Shown: positions 46,486 to 56,193 of the stretch, one piece after another
Numbering within the stretch: position 1 is the first letter of the stretch
How the letters are laid out: every line of letters starts with the position of its first letter
Source of the DNA: Nanobdellota archaeon
GTDB lineage: Archaea > Nanobdellota > Nanobdellia > Parvarchaeales > Parvarchaeaceae
Assembly (NCBI GenBank): GCA_021799085.1
Contig: JAJZBD010000003.1
Coordinates: 1-64,000, forward strand
DNA: 64,000 bases
Reading direction: 5' to 3'
The notes under the pieces: generated by a model
Databases searched by the model: none
The model's input: the letters and a program-made list of their open reading frames with translations, nothing else
What the model was told of the DNA's origin: nothing
Translations under genes and position numbers: made by a program

Positions 46486-46606
46486 TCCCTGCGGCCGGAT
46501 TCGAACCCGCAACCTACCGGTTACCGCAGCTGAAACTCTTCATCGCACTGAAAAACAGCACTTAGTAATTCTACAGCCGGTCGCTCTACCATTGGGCTAC
46601 GCAGGG
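46486..46606 (-). tRNA. tRNA-Tyr(GTA) with ~49-nt intron
   Basis: CCCTGCG...ACCGG-CTGTAG|intron 46522-46570|A-CCGGT...GGGTTCGAATCC...CGCAGGG-A; C1-G72 as in archaeal tRNA-Tyr. Confidence 0.9.
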
Positions 46607-46655
46607 TTATTTATTCTTATGACGCAAGAAATTAATAAACCTTGCTATTCACTAT

Positions 46656-46934
46656 TCAAGCGCCTACACTTTCTTTTATTATGTTATCTATCTGCGATTT
46701 TATTGACTCGCTTATCTTTGCAAGCGTTCCACCAAGGTTTCCCTCAAGTTTTCTGTAGTCATCTTCGCACATGTAACCGTTGTATATCTGCATCCTCTGT
46801 CCAAAACGCAGGCCAACATCAACTGCAAATGACTTTGTATCTGCTTCGCAAAGATCTTTTCCACAAACTGGACATGTTCTAGTAGCAATTTTCTGCTTGC
46901 ATACATCACATATCGTAACAGTAACTTTTGCCAT
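46656..46934 (-). CDS. Small zinc-binding protein
   Basis: ICDVCKQKIATRTCPVCGKDLCEAD Cys pairs. Confidence 0.7.
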   Translation of the reverse strand: MAKVTVTICDVCKQKIATRTCPVCGKDLCEADTKSFAVDVGLRFGQRMQIYNGYMCEDDYRKLEGNLGGTLAKISESIKSQIDNIIKESVGA

Positions 46935-47024
46935 ACTCCACCAGCGGCATTATACGTCTTTTCAGACAACGAAATGCCATCGTTATTTTAATAATTATAA
47001 GGTTTTTCCCAATTTAAATATTAG

Positions 47025-48323
47025 TTAAGTACTTTTAAAAGTCACACCAACGTATGAGCCTTGCTTAGCAGTACCCTGAGAATCAGTAGGTTTATATGTG
47101 ACCACAACACGATTTTCCGTTACCACCGTGTCTGGTATTTTAAAGTTATAACTTCCAGGCGGATTTGAAAAAGCAATTGTATTGCCGCTTCCTGTCAAAC
47201 TTATAACCGAGCTTTTTGTTATGCCATTATAAGTAACACTCCAACTTGCACCGAAAGGCAAACCTCCTTCTTCAAAAACAGTATTATCCATCAACGAACT
47301 ATTTGTAAGCTGCTCCTGATATGAATTGACAAGCTGCAAATCATTAACTCCAGACTGGACGCCTAAGAAAGTAAATGATTCGCTGTATAAACCTAGGAAA
47401 GGCCTGTTGCTTTGATCAGCAAGGTAGAATGAGTTACCGCCGCACAATATCGGCTGACAGACTATGCTTCCATTATTTATGGTGCCTTCCTTTACAAGTG
47501 TAACAAGATTTGTACACTGCTGCGACAAGTACGAAAAAGTAGGATTATAATTTGATTTTGCTGTTACATTTACCTGAAAGTTAGTTTCGACGCTCCCAGT
47601 AATACCGACAACCAAAGTTATGTTATGCACTTCCTGTTGGCATGGAGAAACCATAGAAAGGGAATGCACACCAGTCAAATCGGAGTAAGAGCGGGAGCAT
47701 GTACTCTGACCATTGAAGTAAACATCTAGATTTATGCTATTGTTTGAGTATTCTTCCACATCAAATGTATAATTCTGCGAGGCCACAGATGAAGATGAAT
47801 TGAGGATAAGCGAAAATGGAGAGGAAGCATTTACTACTATTCCCGATGTGCTTAGCTGGTTGTAAAGTGCCAAATCACTCATGTTTGCTGAACCTGAAAT
47901 TGTGTATTCTTTTGGAAGATAAAAGTTTACATTTCCTGTGGTAGAGCTTTCCAGAAAGTACTGGTTTCCGCTTGATATCCCCAATGCCACCGTATTGCTT
48001 ACATTTGCATAGCACAGGTTATAATTTCCACTTAATGCTGAAAGAACTGCCGAATTGGGTGAGAAGATGTACGTATTTGAGCTAAGTATTGAATTGCATG
48101 CCGGCGTATCATACATCTGAAACACAAATATTGAAGGTGAAGAGAACTGCACGTTTGAAGCAGTCTGTATAGAGGTACATGCAGAGTCTGCCATCCCAAC
48201 CAATGAATTGTAATAACTTATTGACGATTTAGGGGCAAAGAACGCCGAATATTCATATACAACGAAAAATAGGATTATGGCCATCATTATCGCTATCAAT
48301 ATTCCCTCTAAAAGCAAGTCCAT
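47025..48323 (-). CDS. Secreted/pilin-like protein with N-terminal TM
   Basis: MDLLLEGILIAIMMAIILFFVVYEYSAFF followed by long Ser/Asn-rich beta region. Confidence 0.6.
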   Translation of the reverse strand: MDLLLEGILIAIMMAIILFFVVYEYSAFFAPKSSISYYNSLVGMADSACTSIQTASNVQFSSPSIFVFQMYDTPACNSILSSNTYIFSPNSAVLSALSGNYNLCYANVSNTVALGISSGNQYFLESSTTGNVNFYLPKEYTISGSANMSDLALYNQLSTSGIVVNASSPFSLILNSSSSVASQNYTFDVEEYSNNSINLDVYFNGQSTCSRSYSDLTGVHSLSMVSPCQQEVHNITLVVGITGSVETNFQVNVTAKSNYNPTFSYLSQQCTNLVTLVKEGTINNGSIVCQPILCGGNSFYLADQSNRPFLGLYSESFTFLGVQSGVNDLQLVNSYQEQLTNSSLMDNTVFEEGGLPFGASWSVTYNGITKSSVISLTGSGNTIAFSNPPGSYNFKIPDTVVTENRVVVTYKPTDSQGTAKQGSYVGVTFKST

Positions 48324-48324
48324 A

Positions 48325-49152
48325 TTAATTTATGCTGAATTTGCACTGCAAATCATTACCTCCATTATAACTGCATTCCTGGAACTTTATATAGCCGGGG
48401 TTGCCATAAAGAAAAGCCATTGGATCATTGCCGCATGAACCTGAGCATGAAGGCGGAACGACGTTTATGAACACAGATTGATTGTTGTGTGTCAAAGGGG
48501 CACATGTCATTGTAGTTATATATGCTCCTGGCTGACCATAACCATACTTTATAGTGTCTGCATTGAAGAATGAAACACAGGAATTGGAGAGAGATGTTTC
48601 AGGATTTGAGGACTGGAGGAAATAGGATAAAGTGCCTGTAGAACCGTTTATTCCTGATGCCATTGTACTTGTTGGGGAATTGTACGCAGCTAGATCAGGA
48701 AACCAGCCTGGGAAGGATGCGTTGTTTGGGCCCTCGTTGTTAGAAGAGGAAGGAAGGTAGTCCCAAAAGGCCTGGCTCTTGATTATAGGCGAAAGAGAGA
48801 ACGTACCTATGCATACAAAATAAGTATTTGAAAGAGAAGAGGGGTTTGAAGGGGAAATGAGTATTGCTTCCCTTGACAGTTCATTAAGGTCGTTTATACA
48901 GGAACCGCTTCCATAAAATTGGCTTAAGAAAGTGTATTTTGGTAAGTCTGGAGAAACAGGGGGTAAAACCACAGAATTACCGGTTTGCATTGCAGTAAGC
49001 GTGGATGAGACATACTGAGTAATTGATTCGGAAGAGGAGATTACCTTGTTTGCACCCGCAGTTATTATGAAATAGGCTATTATTGCTATTGGGATAAGGA
49101 TTATTATTGAGAGTATGAACGACAGAAACTCCGAGATACCCTTGTTTTTCAT
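48325..49152 (-). CDS. Pilin-like secreted protein
   Basis: KNKGISEFLSFILSIIILIPIAIIAYFIITAG class III-like N-terminus; upstream neighbour of 47025-48323 with a 1-nt gap. Confidence 0.6.
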   Translation of the reverse strand: MKNKGISEFLSFILSIIILIPIAIIAYFIITAGANKVISSSESITQYVSSTLTAMQTGNSVVLPPVSPDLPKYTFLSQFYGSGSCINDLNELSREAILISPSNPSSLSNTYFVCIGTFSLSPIIKSQAFWDYLPSSSNNEGPNNASFPGWFPDLAAYNSPTSTMASGINGSTGTLSYFLQSSNPETSLSNSCVSFFNADTIKYGYGQPGAYITTMTCAPLTHNNQSVFINVVPPSCSGSCGNDPMAFLYGNPGYIKFQECSYNGGNDLQCKFSIN

Positions 49153-49181
49153 TCAAATAATAACAGTTAATAAAATAAATC

Positions 49182-49349
49182 CTATTTGTTTGCGCTTCTC
49201 ATCGCCCATTTGAACTTTCTGGGGTCTTTTTTCATTAAGGTGTATTCCCTGCACCTTCTGCTGCAGAAATTGTAAACAGTTCCATCTACTTTAGCATAAA
49301 CGATTCCTGTTCCCTTTTTTATTTCCTGACCGCAAAAGCTGCATTTCAT
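49182..49349 (-). CDS. rpl24e: Ribosomal protein L24e (55 aa; absent from ORF track)
   Basis: Manual translation: MKCSFCGQEIKKGTGIVYAKVDGTVYNFCSRRCREYTLMKKDPRKFKWAMRSANK. Confidence 0.95.
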   Translation of the reverse strand: MKCSFCGQEIKKGTGIVYAKVDGTVYNFCSRRCREYTLMKKDPRKFKWAMRSANK

Positions 49350-49350
49350 A

Positions 49351-49608
49351 TTACCTTATAGGCATTGCCTCCATTTCAGTTTCCTTAAGCATCAATATAT
49401 CCCCTACAATCACGGGTCCGCGTACATTCCTGCGGATTATCTTGTCTTTATCCATCCCTGCTAAAACCTTACAGCGTACTTGTGTGACTTCACCGGCCAC
49501 CCCGTGCCTTCCAACTATCTCTATGACCTCGGCGGGATAAGCGTCCAAAAAGCGCTGTTCTGAATTATCTCCTTTGTTTTCTGAAACTTTATTCTGCTGC
49601 TTTTTCAT
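49351..49608 (-). CDS. rps28e: Ribosomal protein S28e
   Basis: [59 protein letters not shown]. Confidence 0.95.
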   Translation of the reverse strand: MKKQQNKVSENKGDNSEQRFLDAYPAEVIEIVGRHGVAGEVTQVRCKVLAGMDKDKIIRRNVRGPVIVGDILMLKETEMEAMPIR

Positions 49609-49952
49609 AAGTTCTTAATTTTTCCAATAAGGTCTTCCATTGCGTGCGCTTCCTCTCCGGGATTTACTATTGCAACTGCAGAAGTTCCTATGCCCATACC
49701 ACAGGCCTTTCCAAGCTCTAATTTGCTGCTAACTGCAACGCATGGAACGTTCTTGTCTTTTGAAAGAAGAGGAATGTGCATTATTATTTCCTTGGGAGAA
49801 ACGTCTGAAGCGTATACTACAAGCTTTGCCTGCCCCCTTTCTAATACTTTTGTTACTTCGTTTATTCCCTTTTTAGTAACTCCGCCTTTTGCTCTTATCT
49901 TTTCCAAGACGGAAAAAACCTGACTATCCAATCCTTTAGCCTCATCTACCAT
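49605..49952 (-). CDS. rpl7ae: Ribosomal protein L7Ae
   Basis: [63 protein letters not shown]. Confidence 0.95.
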   Translation of the reverse strand: MVDEAKGLDSQVFSVLEKIRAKGGVTKKGINEVTKVLERGQAKLVVYASDVSPKEIIMHIPLLSKDKNVPCVAVSSKLELGKACGMGIGTSAVAIVNPGEEAHAMEDLIGKIKNL

Positions 49953-50121
49953 ATATCAGCTTACCTCCAATTATTATAGCTTTATATGTAGGTTAGTATT
50001 TATAAAGTTAACCGTTTACATCTATTTAATAATCTGGAATAACAGAACTTTTTTGGAAAACTTCTATTATGTAATAAAGTTAAAAAAAGCTTAAATACTC
50101 GTGAAAGTTCTTAATAGAGAT

Positions 50122-50430
50122 ATGCAAAAGGCGAGAATAAAATTGACTTCAACTGATTCGGAAAAGCTTGAGGCAGTATGTAATGATATAATAGACATAT
50201 CAAAGAAACTCGGAACTGCAATCACAGGCCCCATACCTTTTCCAACTAAAAAGCTTAAGGTCACTACTAGGAGAGCTCCTAATGGAGCAGGGAGGGAAAG
50301 CTACGAAACTTGGGAATTAAGGCTGCATAAAAGAGTTATAGACATGCAGGCTGATCCAAAAGCTCTACATTTGATAATGAAAACAACTGTTCCAAAGGAA
50401 GTAAACATAGAGATGGAAATAAAGGAGTAA
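50122..50430 (+). CDS. rps10: Ribosomal protein S10
   Basis: ARIKLTSTDSEKLEAVCNDI...ITGPIPFPTKKLKVTTRRAPNGAGRESYETWELRLHKRVID; ATG at 50122 preferred over GTG at 50101 (TATA-like GCTTAAATA spacing). Confidence 0.93.
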   Translation: MQKARIKLTSTDSEKLEAVCNDIIDISKKLGTAITGPIPFPTKKLKVTTRRAPNGAGRESYETWELRLHKRVIDMQADPKALHLIMKTTVPKEVNIEMEIKE

Positions 50431-50560
50431 TCCTATAGATAAACGGCATTTGTCAATTTACATAGCAGTTAAAAGGCCTCTTTAGAATAGCTGCAGAAAA
50501 GGAAGGTCAAAAACGTGATTATAAAATTAAACTTATAACCTACAATACTTTACTATTATA

Positions 50561-51271
50561 ATGGATCAGACTAGGGAAAACGGGCAGAAACTGATTATAG
50601 CAGCTTTGGTTCTTATCGTTATATTTACTGTCATAACGATACTAATATCCGAAGATGAAAGAATTGGCTTTACGGCAGCTGTTTCAACGGTCGCTGTTGC
50701 ACTTGAAACTTTCCATTTCGATTCAGATTTTGGCATACTGCTGCTTTTCTTTTCGCTTTTCCTGGGTGTTTTTGCGGTTTACCTTTTGGAATTTTTGATA
50801 TCGTTTATAAGGAGTGAGTTTGGAGGTGTGATTTATATGGCAAAGGGTCTTAGGTTCAGAAACCACTACATAATATGCGGCGGCGGAAGAATAGGTGAAA
50901 GAGTGGGCAGTCTTTTGAGGGAGAAAGGTAAAAAGGTGCTCGTGATAGAAAACGATGACGTAAGGGCAATGGAACTCAAAAAACTTGGGTTCAACGTCAT
51001 AAAGGAAAATGCATTGGATGAAAGGGCATTCAAGATGGCCAATGCGAGCAAGGCCATTGGAGTCTTTGCAGCTCTCGGGCAGGATGTAGACAATTTCATT
51101 GTAGTGCTGAATGCCAAGGAAGCAAACAAAAACATGAAGGTAATAACAAGGTGTAACCTTCTCAAAAACGTCAACAAATTCAAGGAATTGGGGGCGGATG
51201 AAGTGGTGCTGCCAGAGATAGTGGGTGCTGATAGGATGGTTTACCTTTCCGAGAAGCATGAAAAACAATGA
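50561..51271 (+). CDS. Two-TM protein with RCK/TrkA-N domain, K+ channel-like without selectivity filter
   Basis: TM1-loop-TM2 (LLLFFSLFLGVFAVYLLEFLISFI) followed by HYIICGGGRIGERVGSLLREKGKKVLVIENDD. Confidence 0.75.
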   Translation: MDQTRENGQKLIIAALVLIVIFTVITILISEDERIGFTAAVSTVAVALETFHFDSDFGILLLFFSLFLGVFAVYLLEFLISFIRSEFGGVIYMAKGLRFRNHYIICGGGRIGERVGSLLREKGKKVLVIENDDVRAMELKKLGFNVIKENALDERAFKMANASKAIGVFAALGQDVDNFIVVLNAKEANKNMKVITRCNLLKNVNKFKELGADEVVLPEIVGADRMVYLSEKHEKQ

Positions 51272-51722
51272 TTATTTTGCTAGGTTTTCAATATTCGTTG
51301 AAAGATATCCTATAGAGATATTCACGTTTGAATTGCTTATCGCGATAATATTAAACCCTTCTGTAAGGGTAGCGGCTCTGCTTTTTTCCGGAGTTACGGT
51401 AACGGCTGTATTCTCCGAAGGATTAAAAATTTTCTTCAAGGAAAAAAGACCTGAAGAAGCGCTTAAACGGGACTTTTACAAGAGGACTTTCGGATTAAAC
51501 AGGAGAAGCTTCCCTTCTAGTCACTCAGCTATTGCCGCTTTCTTCTTTACGGCCTTCTACAACACCATTCTTTTTTGGCCATTTCTTATATTCGGAGTTA
51601 CAGTGATGTACAGCCGGTTATACATAAAGTCGCACTACAAAAAGGATGTGATAGTGGGAGCTTTGATAGGCATATTTATGGGAATTGCATTCCTTTGGAT
51701 CACAGCGCATTTAAGAATATAA
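51258..51722 (+). CDS. PAP2-family membrane phosphatase
   Basis: KEKRPEEAL, RRSFPSSHSAIAAFF, SRLYIKSHYKKDVIVGA; start chosen at MKNNDYF. Confidence 0.85.
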   Translation: MKNNDYFARFSIFVERYPIEIFTFELLIAIILNPSVRVAALLFSGVTVTAVFSEGLKIFFKEKRPEEALKRDFYKRTFGLNRRSFPSSHSAIAAFFFTAFYNTILFWPFLIFGVTVMYSRLYIKSHYKKDVIVGALIGIFMGIAFLWITAHLRI

Positions 51723-51821
51723 GCAGGAAAAGTTTAATAAAAGAAAAGAATATCATAGATATGCTGTGATATTGCTTTTTGTACACATTATATATATTAA
51801 AGTATCAAGGGGAAGAGGAAA

Positions 51822-54800
51822 ATGAAAAACGAGATTGATGAGGTTATCGGTTCTTTCGTAAACAAGAGATTAAGCGACAAGATAAAAGAAGTTCTCACAA
51901 CAAACAAAAACGCCATAATACTTGACTTTAATGACGTTGATCAGTTCTCCCCTGAATTGGGGGATTACCTGCTTAAAAATCCAGAAGAGGCATTGGAAAC
52001 AATAAAGTACTTCATAAACGAGACTTCAATTCCCCATAAAGATCTAGACATTGAAGTAAGGATAAAAAACCTACCTAAAAATGCACAGCTGCTTATAAGA
52101 GAAATAAGGAGCAAGCATATAGGGCTTTTCATACAGGTACAAGGGTTGATAAAGACGGCGGCTAGCGTAAAGCCTGTTGCCAGTGCAATTGACTTCGAAT
52201 GCCAGAGCTGCGGACACATAACAAAAGTAGAGCAGAAGGAAATGACTCAGAGAGCACCCTCAGTATGCACAAACTGCGGCAAGAAAGGAAGGTTCAAGGT
52301 AGTAAAGAAATACCTTGTTGACACGCAAAGGATAATGCTTGAAGAAGCACCTGAAGACCTAGAAGGCGGAGAACAGCCTGAGCACATAAATGTTGTATTG
52401 AAAAAGGATTTGGTTGATCCGAAGTTTGAGAGGAACATAATACCTGGAAACAAGGTCGTTGTCTCAGGCATAATAAATGAAAGCGCAATTTATTATCCTA
52501 GCGGCAAAAGATCAAACACGTCTGATACATTCATACTTGCATCATATGTTGAAGCCGTAGAGCAAGGGTATGAGGACATTGTAGTTACAAAGGAAGAGGA
52601 GATGGCTATTAAGGAGCTAGCGAATGACAAAATGATCTACACAAAATTCAAAAACTCAATAGCTCCCAACATATTCGGACATGATGACATAAAGGAAGCA
52701 ATAGTAATGCAGCTTTTCGGAGGAGTTAGAAAGGCAGCGCTCTCTGGAAACAGCGTGATAAGGGGTGACATTCATATTTTGTTAGTAGGGGATCCTGGTT
52801 GCCTCCGGGCAGACGAAAGGATTGTGCTTGGAAATGGCGCAATAATCAAAATAGGGAACGCAGGAAAAACTCACCTCGAAGAGATAAACCAGGACGTGCT
52901 CATAGGGCAGGGTTACAAAAGAGACACTGCTTCCACATTTCATATATACAAAAACCAGCAGGTTATGGAGATCATAACCGAATCAGGAAAAAGCATAGTC
53001 GGAACATTCAACCACCCTTTGCTTATCAAAAAAATAGAGGAAAGAGAAAAACCAATAAAATTAAAAAATCCAATAACAAGTGAGAATGTTATGCTTACTA
53101 AAAAAGTCGGCACTGAATGGAAGAGACTGGATGAAATAAAGAAGGGGGATTATGTAAGGACTATAACGTGGATACCTTGCACGATAACAAAGCTTGCTGA
53201 AACAGGATTTACAAATAATGGGAAAAGTAAACTGCCCAAATTCATGACAGAAAAACTTGCTGCTTTGATAGGCTACATGATAGGAGACGGTTGGGTCAAC
53301 TCCGACGAGTATAAAGTGGGATTTGTCGTTTATTCTGAAGACAAGGATATTCTAAGCAAGCTAAATTCATTTGTAAAATCCGAATTAAATGTTGAGCCGC
53401 ACACCTATGAAAGAACGCCAAGGATGGAGATGTATAATGGCAGAACGATAAAAAGCAAAAAGAAGCTTTACTATGTTGACGTAGACAGCAAAATAATTGC
53501 TGAAAACTTTTCATTTCTAAAAGAAAAAAGAGTGCCCGACAGCATACTTAAATCTGGCAATAAAGTATTCCGCTCCTTCTTGAGATGGATATTTGAAGCG
53601 GATGGAAGCGCGGTTTCATACAATATAAAAGGCAGAAAAGGCAATGGATTCATAAGCTACAAATCGGTGAACCTTGAGCTTTTAAGAGATATACAGATAA
53701 TGCTCCTCAGGTTTTCAATACAATCTAGAATTGTATTTGATAAAAAATCAACCGGCAACAATCTTGTAATAAGAAAAGCGGAAGACATATTGAAATTCTA
53801 TAAAAAAATAGGCTTTGCATCAAAAAGGAAAACTGAAAAACTCAAAGATATTGTGAAATCTTTAAAGAACATAAACGGACACAGAGAAAAAAGATTTGAA
53901 AGAGTTGTGGAAGTTAGAACGCTTGGGAAAGAAGACGTTTATGATATAGAGGTACCAAAAAGCCACAGATTTATAGCAAATGGAATAGTTTCACACAATA
54001 CTTCAAAGAGTTCTCTTTTGAAATATGTGACTGGAATAGCACCTAAAGCAAGGTATGTTGTAGGAATGGGATCCAGTGCAGCTGGTTTGACTGCAACTAT
54101 AATAAAAGATGAAGCTACGAGAAGCTACATACTTGAGGCCGGAGCACTTCCTCTTACCAATAAAGGATTGCTGATGATAGATGAGCTTGACAAGATGAAC
54201 AAGGATGACAGGGTTGCAATGCATGAGGCCCTTGAACAGCAAAGTATAAGCATCTCAAAGGCCAACATACATGCAACGCTTACTGCACAGACGAGCGTAC
54301 TTGCGGCTGCAAATCCAAAGCTTGGAAGATTTAATCCATTTGACGTTATATCCTCACAGATTGAACTTCCACCCACATTGATAAACCGTTTCGATTTAAT
54401 ATTCATATTGAAGGATAGACCGGACAAGGAAACTGATACTTTAATTGCCCAGAGGATACTTGAAGCAAACAGAGACATAAACAAGAACAAGCCGGAGATA
54501 CCGCCAAACATAATGAAGAAATACATCGCATATGCAAAGCAGAACATCAAACCGAAAATGTCTGTGGATGCAATGAAGGTCATACAGGACTTTTACCTCA
54601 AGTTAAGGTCACAGTATTCAACAGAGGGTGAGGAAGTTAAGCCGATACCGATATCTGCTAGGCAGCTTGAAGCTGTTGTAAGGCTTACAGAAGCAAGCGC
54701 AAAGGTTAGATTATCGGATTACGCAACCGTAGAGGATGCAAAGCGTGCAATAGATTTGATGATGGCATATCTCGGAGATGTGGGAATAGACAGCAGCACC

Positions 54801-55052
54801 GGGCAATTTGATATAGACAGGATAACGACCGGTATATCTTCATCGCAGAGAAATACTGTCTTAACCATAAAATCAATTATAAAAAGCGAGATAGACTCAA
54901 TGCCAATGGGCAGTTCAGTTCCGCTTTCAAAGATTTATGAGGATGCGGAAAAGTCAGGAATAGACCAAGAGAAAGTTGATTCTGCGATATCCGTACTGAA
55001 AAGGGAGGGAGAGATATTTGAACCGAAACCATCGTTCATAAAACTGCTTTGA
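51822..55052 (+). CDS. mcm: MCM replicative helicase precursor containing an intein
   Basis: N-terminal Zn finger CQSC...CTNC; Walker A split GDPG/TSKSSLLKYV by intein; MIDELDKMNKDDRVAMHEALEQQ; RFDLIF. Confidence 0.95.
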   Translation: MKNEIDEVIGSFVNKRLSDKIKEVLTTNKNAIILDFNDVDQFSPELGDYLLKNPEEALETIKYFINETSIPHKDLDIEVRIKNLPKNAQLLIREIRSKHIGLFIQVQGLIKTAASVKPVASAIDFECQSCGHITKVEQKEMTQRAPSVCTNCGKKGRFKVVKKYLVDTQRIMLEEAPEDLEGGEQPEHINVVLKKDLVDPKFERNIIPGNKVVVSGIINESAIYYPSGKRSNTSDTFILASYVEAVEQGYEDIVVTKEEEMAIKELANDKMIYTKFKNSIAPNIFGHDDIKEAIVMQLFGGVRKAALSGNSVIRGDIHILLVGDPGCLRADERIVLGNGAIIKIGNAGKTHLEEINQDVLIGQGYKRDTASTFHIYKNQQVMEIITESGKSIVGTFNHPLLIKKIEEREKPIKLKNPITSENVMLTKKVGTEWKRLDEIKKGDYVRTITWIPCTITKLAETGFTNNGKSKLPKFMTEKLAALIGYMIGDGWVNSDEYKVGFVVYSEDKDILSKLNSFVKSELNVEPHTYERTPRMEMYNGRTIKSKKKLYYVDVDSKIIAENFSFLKEKRVPDSILKSGNKVFRSFLRWIFEADGSAVSYNIKGRKGNGFISYKSVNLELLRDIQIMLLRFSIQSRIVFDKKSTGNNLVIRKAEDILKFYKKIGFASKRKTEKLKDIVKSLKNINGHREKRFERVVEVRTLGKEDVYDIEVPKSHRFIANGIVSHNTSKSSLLKYVTGIAPKARYVVGMGSSAAGLTATIIKDEATRSYILEAGALPLTNKGLLMIDELDKMNKDDRVAMHEALEQQSISISKANIHATLTAQTSVLAAANPKLGRFNPFDVISSQIELPPTLINRFDLIFILKDRPDKETDTLIAQRILEANRDINKNKPEIPPNIMKKYIAYAKQNIKPKMSVDAMKVIQDFYLKLRSQYSTEGEEVKPIPISARQLEAVVRLTEASAKVRLSDYATVEDAKRAIDLMMAYLGDVGIDSSTGQFDIDRITTGISSSQRNTVLTIKSIIKSEIDSMPMGSSVPLSKIYEDAEKSGIDQEKVDSAISVLKREGEIFEPKPSFIKLL
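52800..53999 (+). mobile_element. Intein (~400 aa) with LAGLIDADG homing endonuclease in the MCM P-loop
   Basis: Starts Cys (GDPG^CLRADERIVLGNG), ends ANGIVSHN^T; TFNHPLLI block B; LAALIGYMIGDGWV and FLRWIFEADGSAV LAGLIDADG-like motifs. Confidence 0.93.
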
Positions 55053-55053
55053 T

Positions 55054-55446
55054 ATGGACTACACTTATTTTATGCTGCCGTTGACTGTTATAAAGGAAGG
55101 AGAAAAAGGAAATGACAGCAGCGGGAGCTTCATCTCCTTTAAATCTGTAAAGATATACAGAATGCATTTGGTTGGATCGATAGCTGCAATTGAAATAAAC
55201 CAGGAAACGAAAGGAGGTTACTTAATACTGGATGACACATTTTCCAGCATACTTGTGCATTTTCAAAGCAGTATGTTCAGGGACATAGACAAATTCAAGA
55301 AGGGTGACCTTGTTGAAGTTCTCGGTGATATAGACACGTACAATGACACAGTAACTCTTTCACTTAGCAATATAAAACTGATAGACTTAAGCAGGTATTC
55401 CTTTAACAAAATAGAAAGCATAAAAAACATGCAGCTCATTAAGTAG
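55054..55446 (+). CDS. OB-fold protein, possible RPA/replication-associated
   Basis: HLVGSIAAIEINQETKGGYLILDDTFSSILVHFQ...FKKGDLVEVLGDI OB pattern. Confidence 0.65.
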   Translation: MDYTYFMLPLTVIKEGEKGNDSSGSFISFKSVKIYRMHLVGSIAAIEINQETKGGYLILDDTFSSILVHFQSSMFRDIDKFKKGDLVEVLGDIDTYNDTVTLSLSNIKLIDLSRYSFNKIESIKNMQLIK

Positions 55447-55448
55447 AC

Positions 55449-55850
55449 ATGGAATACGATGAACTTGTAAACAACATACTGAAAGAGAAAAAGGAAAACA
55501 AGGCCGACAGGTTTAACCCTCCTGAGGTTGACGTTCAGCAAGTTGGCCAGAAAACAATTGTCTTTCTTGACAAGCTTTCAAAGTACATAAACCGGCCGGT
55601 AAGCCACATCTCTAAGTTTTTAATGCATGAGCTTACTGCCCCTGGACAAATAGATGAAAGCGGAAAGGTAACTCTAGGAGGTAGATTCTCAAGAAAGCTT
55701 GTAAACGAAAAAATAGCGCAGTACATAAAGGAATTTGTAATATGCAAGCAGTGTGGCTCACCGGATACGCACATGGAAAAAGTAGAAAAGAACTACTTTG
55801 TAAAATGTCTGGGCTGCGGAGCTGAGTACCCTGTTGGAAGGATAAAATGA
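55449..55850 (+). CDS. Translation initiation factor aIF2 beta
   Basis: FPPEVDVQQVGQKTIVFLDKLSKYINRPVSHISKFLMHELTAPGQID; zinc ribbon CKQCGSPDTHMEKVEKNYFVKCLGCGAEYPV. Confidence 0.93.
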   Translation: MEYDELVNNILKEKKENKADRFNPPEVDVQQVGQKTIVFLDKLSKYINRPVSHISKFLMHELTAPGQIDESGKVTLGGRFSRKLVNEKIAQYIKEFVICKQCGSPDTHMEKVEKNYFVKCLGCGAEYPVGRIK

Positions 55851-56155
55851 TGGCATTTACAGCGAAGATACACGGGAAAGACACTTCAAGGGAAATCATA
55901 GCAGTGTGTGATAGCGAAATATTGGGCAAAACGCTTGTTGACAAGGAAAGAGAAATAGAATTTACAGTATCAAAAGACTTTTACGGCAGCGAAACATTTG
56001 AATGGGAAGAGATTTCTGAGTCGATAGGCAACGGCAGAAACGTAAATCTCATAGGCAATGAAATAGTTGGGCTTGCAATAAAAAACAAATTGGTAGATCC
56101 AAAAAGCGTGATAGAGATAGATGGAATAAAACACGCGCAGATTTATTCCCTGTAA
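55847..56155 (+). CDS. DUF424 family protein
   Basis: AVCDSEILGKTLVDKEREIEFTVSKDFYGSE...NLIGNEIVGLAI. Confidence 0.85.
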   Translation: MMAFTAKIHGKDTSREIIAVCDSEILGKTLVDKEREIEFTVSKDFYGSETFEWEEISESIGNGRNVNLIGNEIVGLAIKNKLVDPKSVIEIDGIKHAQIYSL

Positions 56156-56193
56156 GCAAGCTTTATAACCTTTCCTTACATAATCATATAAAT

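Noticed and set aside
50723-51268. 181-aa antisense ORF opposite the RCK gene
   Set aside because: Mirror of a confidently coding gene; His/Cys/Tyr-rich translation typical of antisense frames
52799-53083. 94-aa ORF inside MCM region
   Set aside because: Out-of-frame ORF within the intein; low-complexity basic translation
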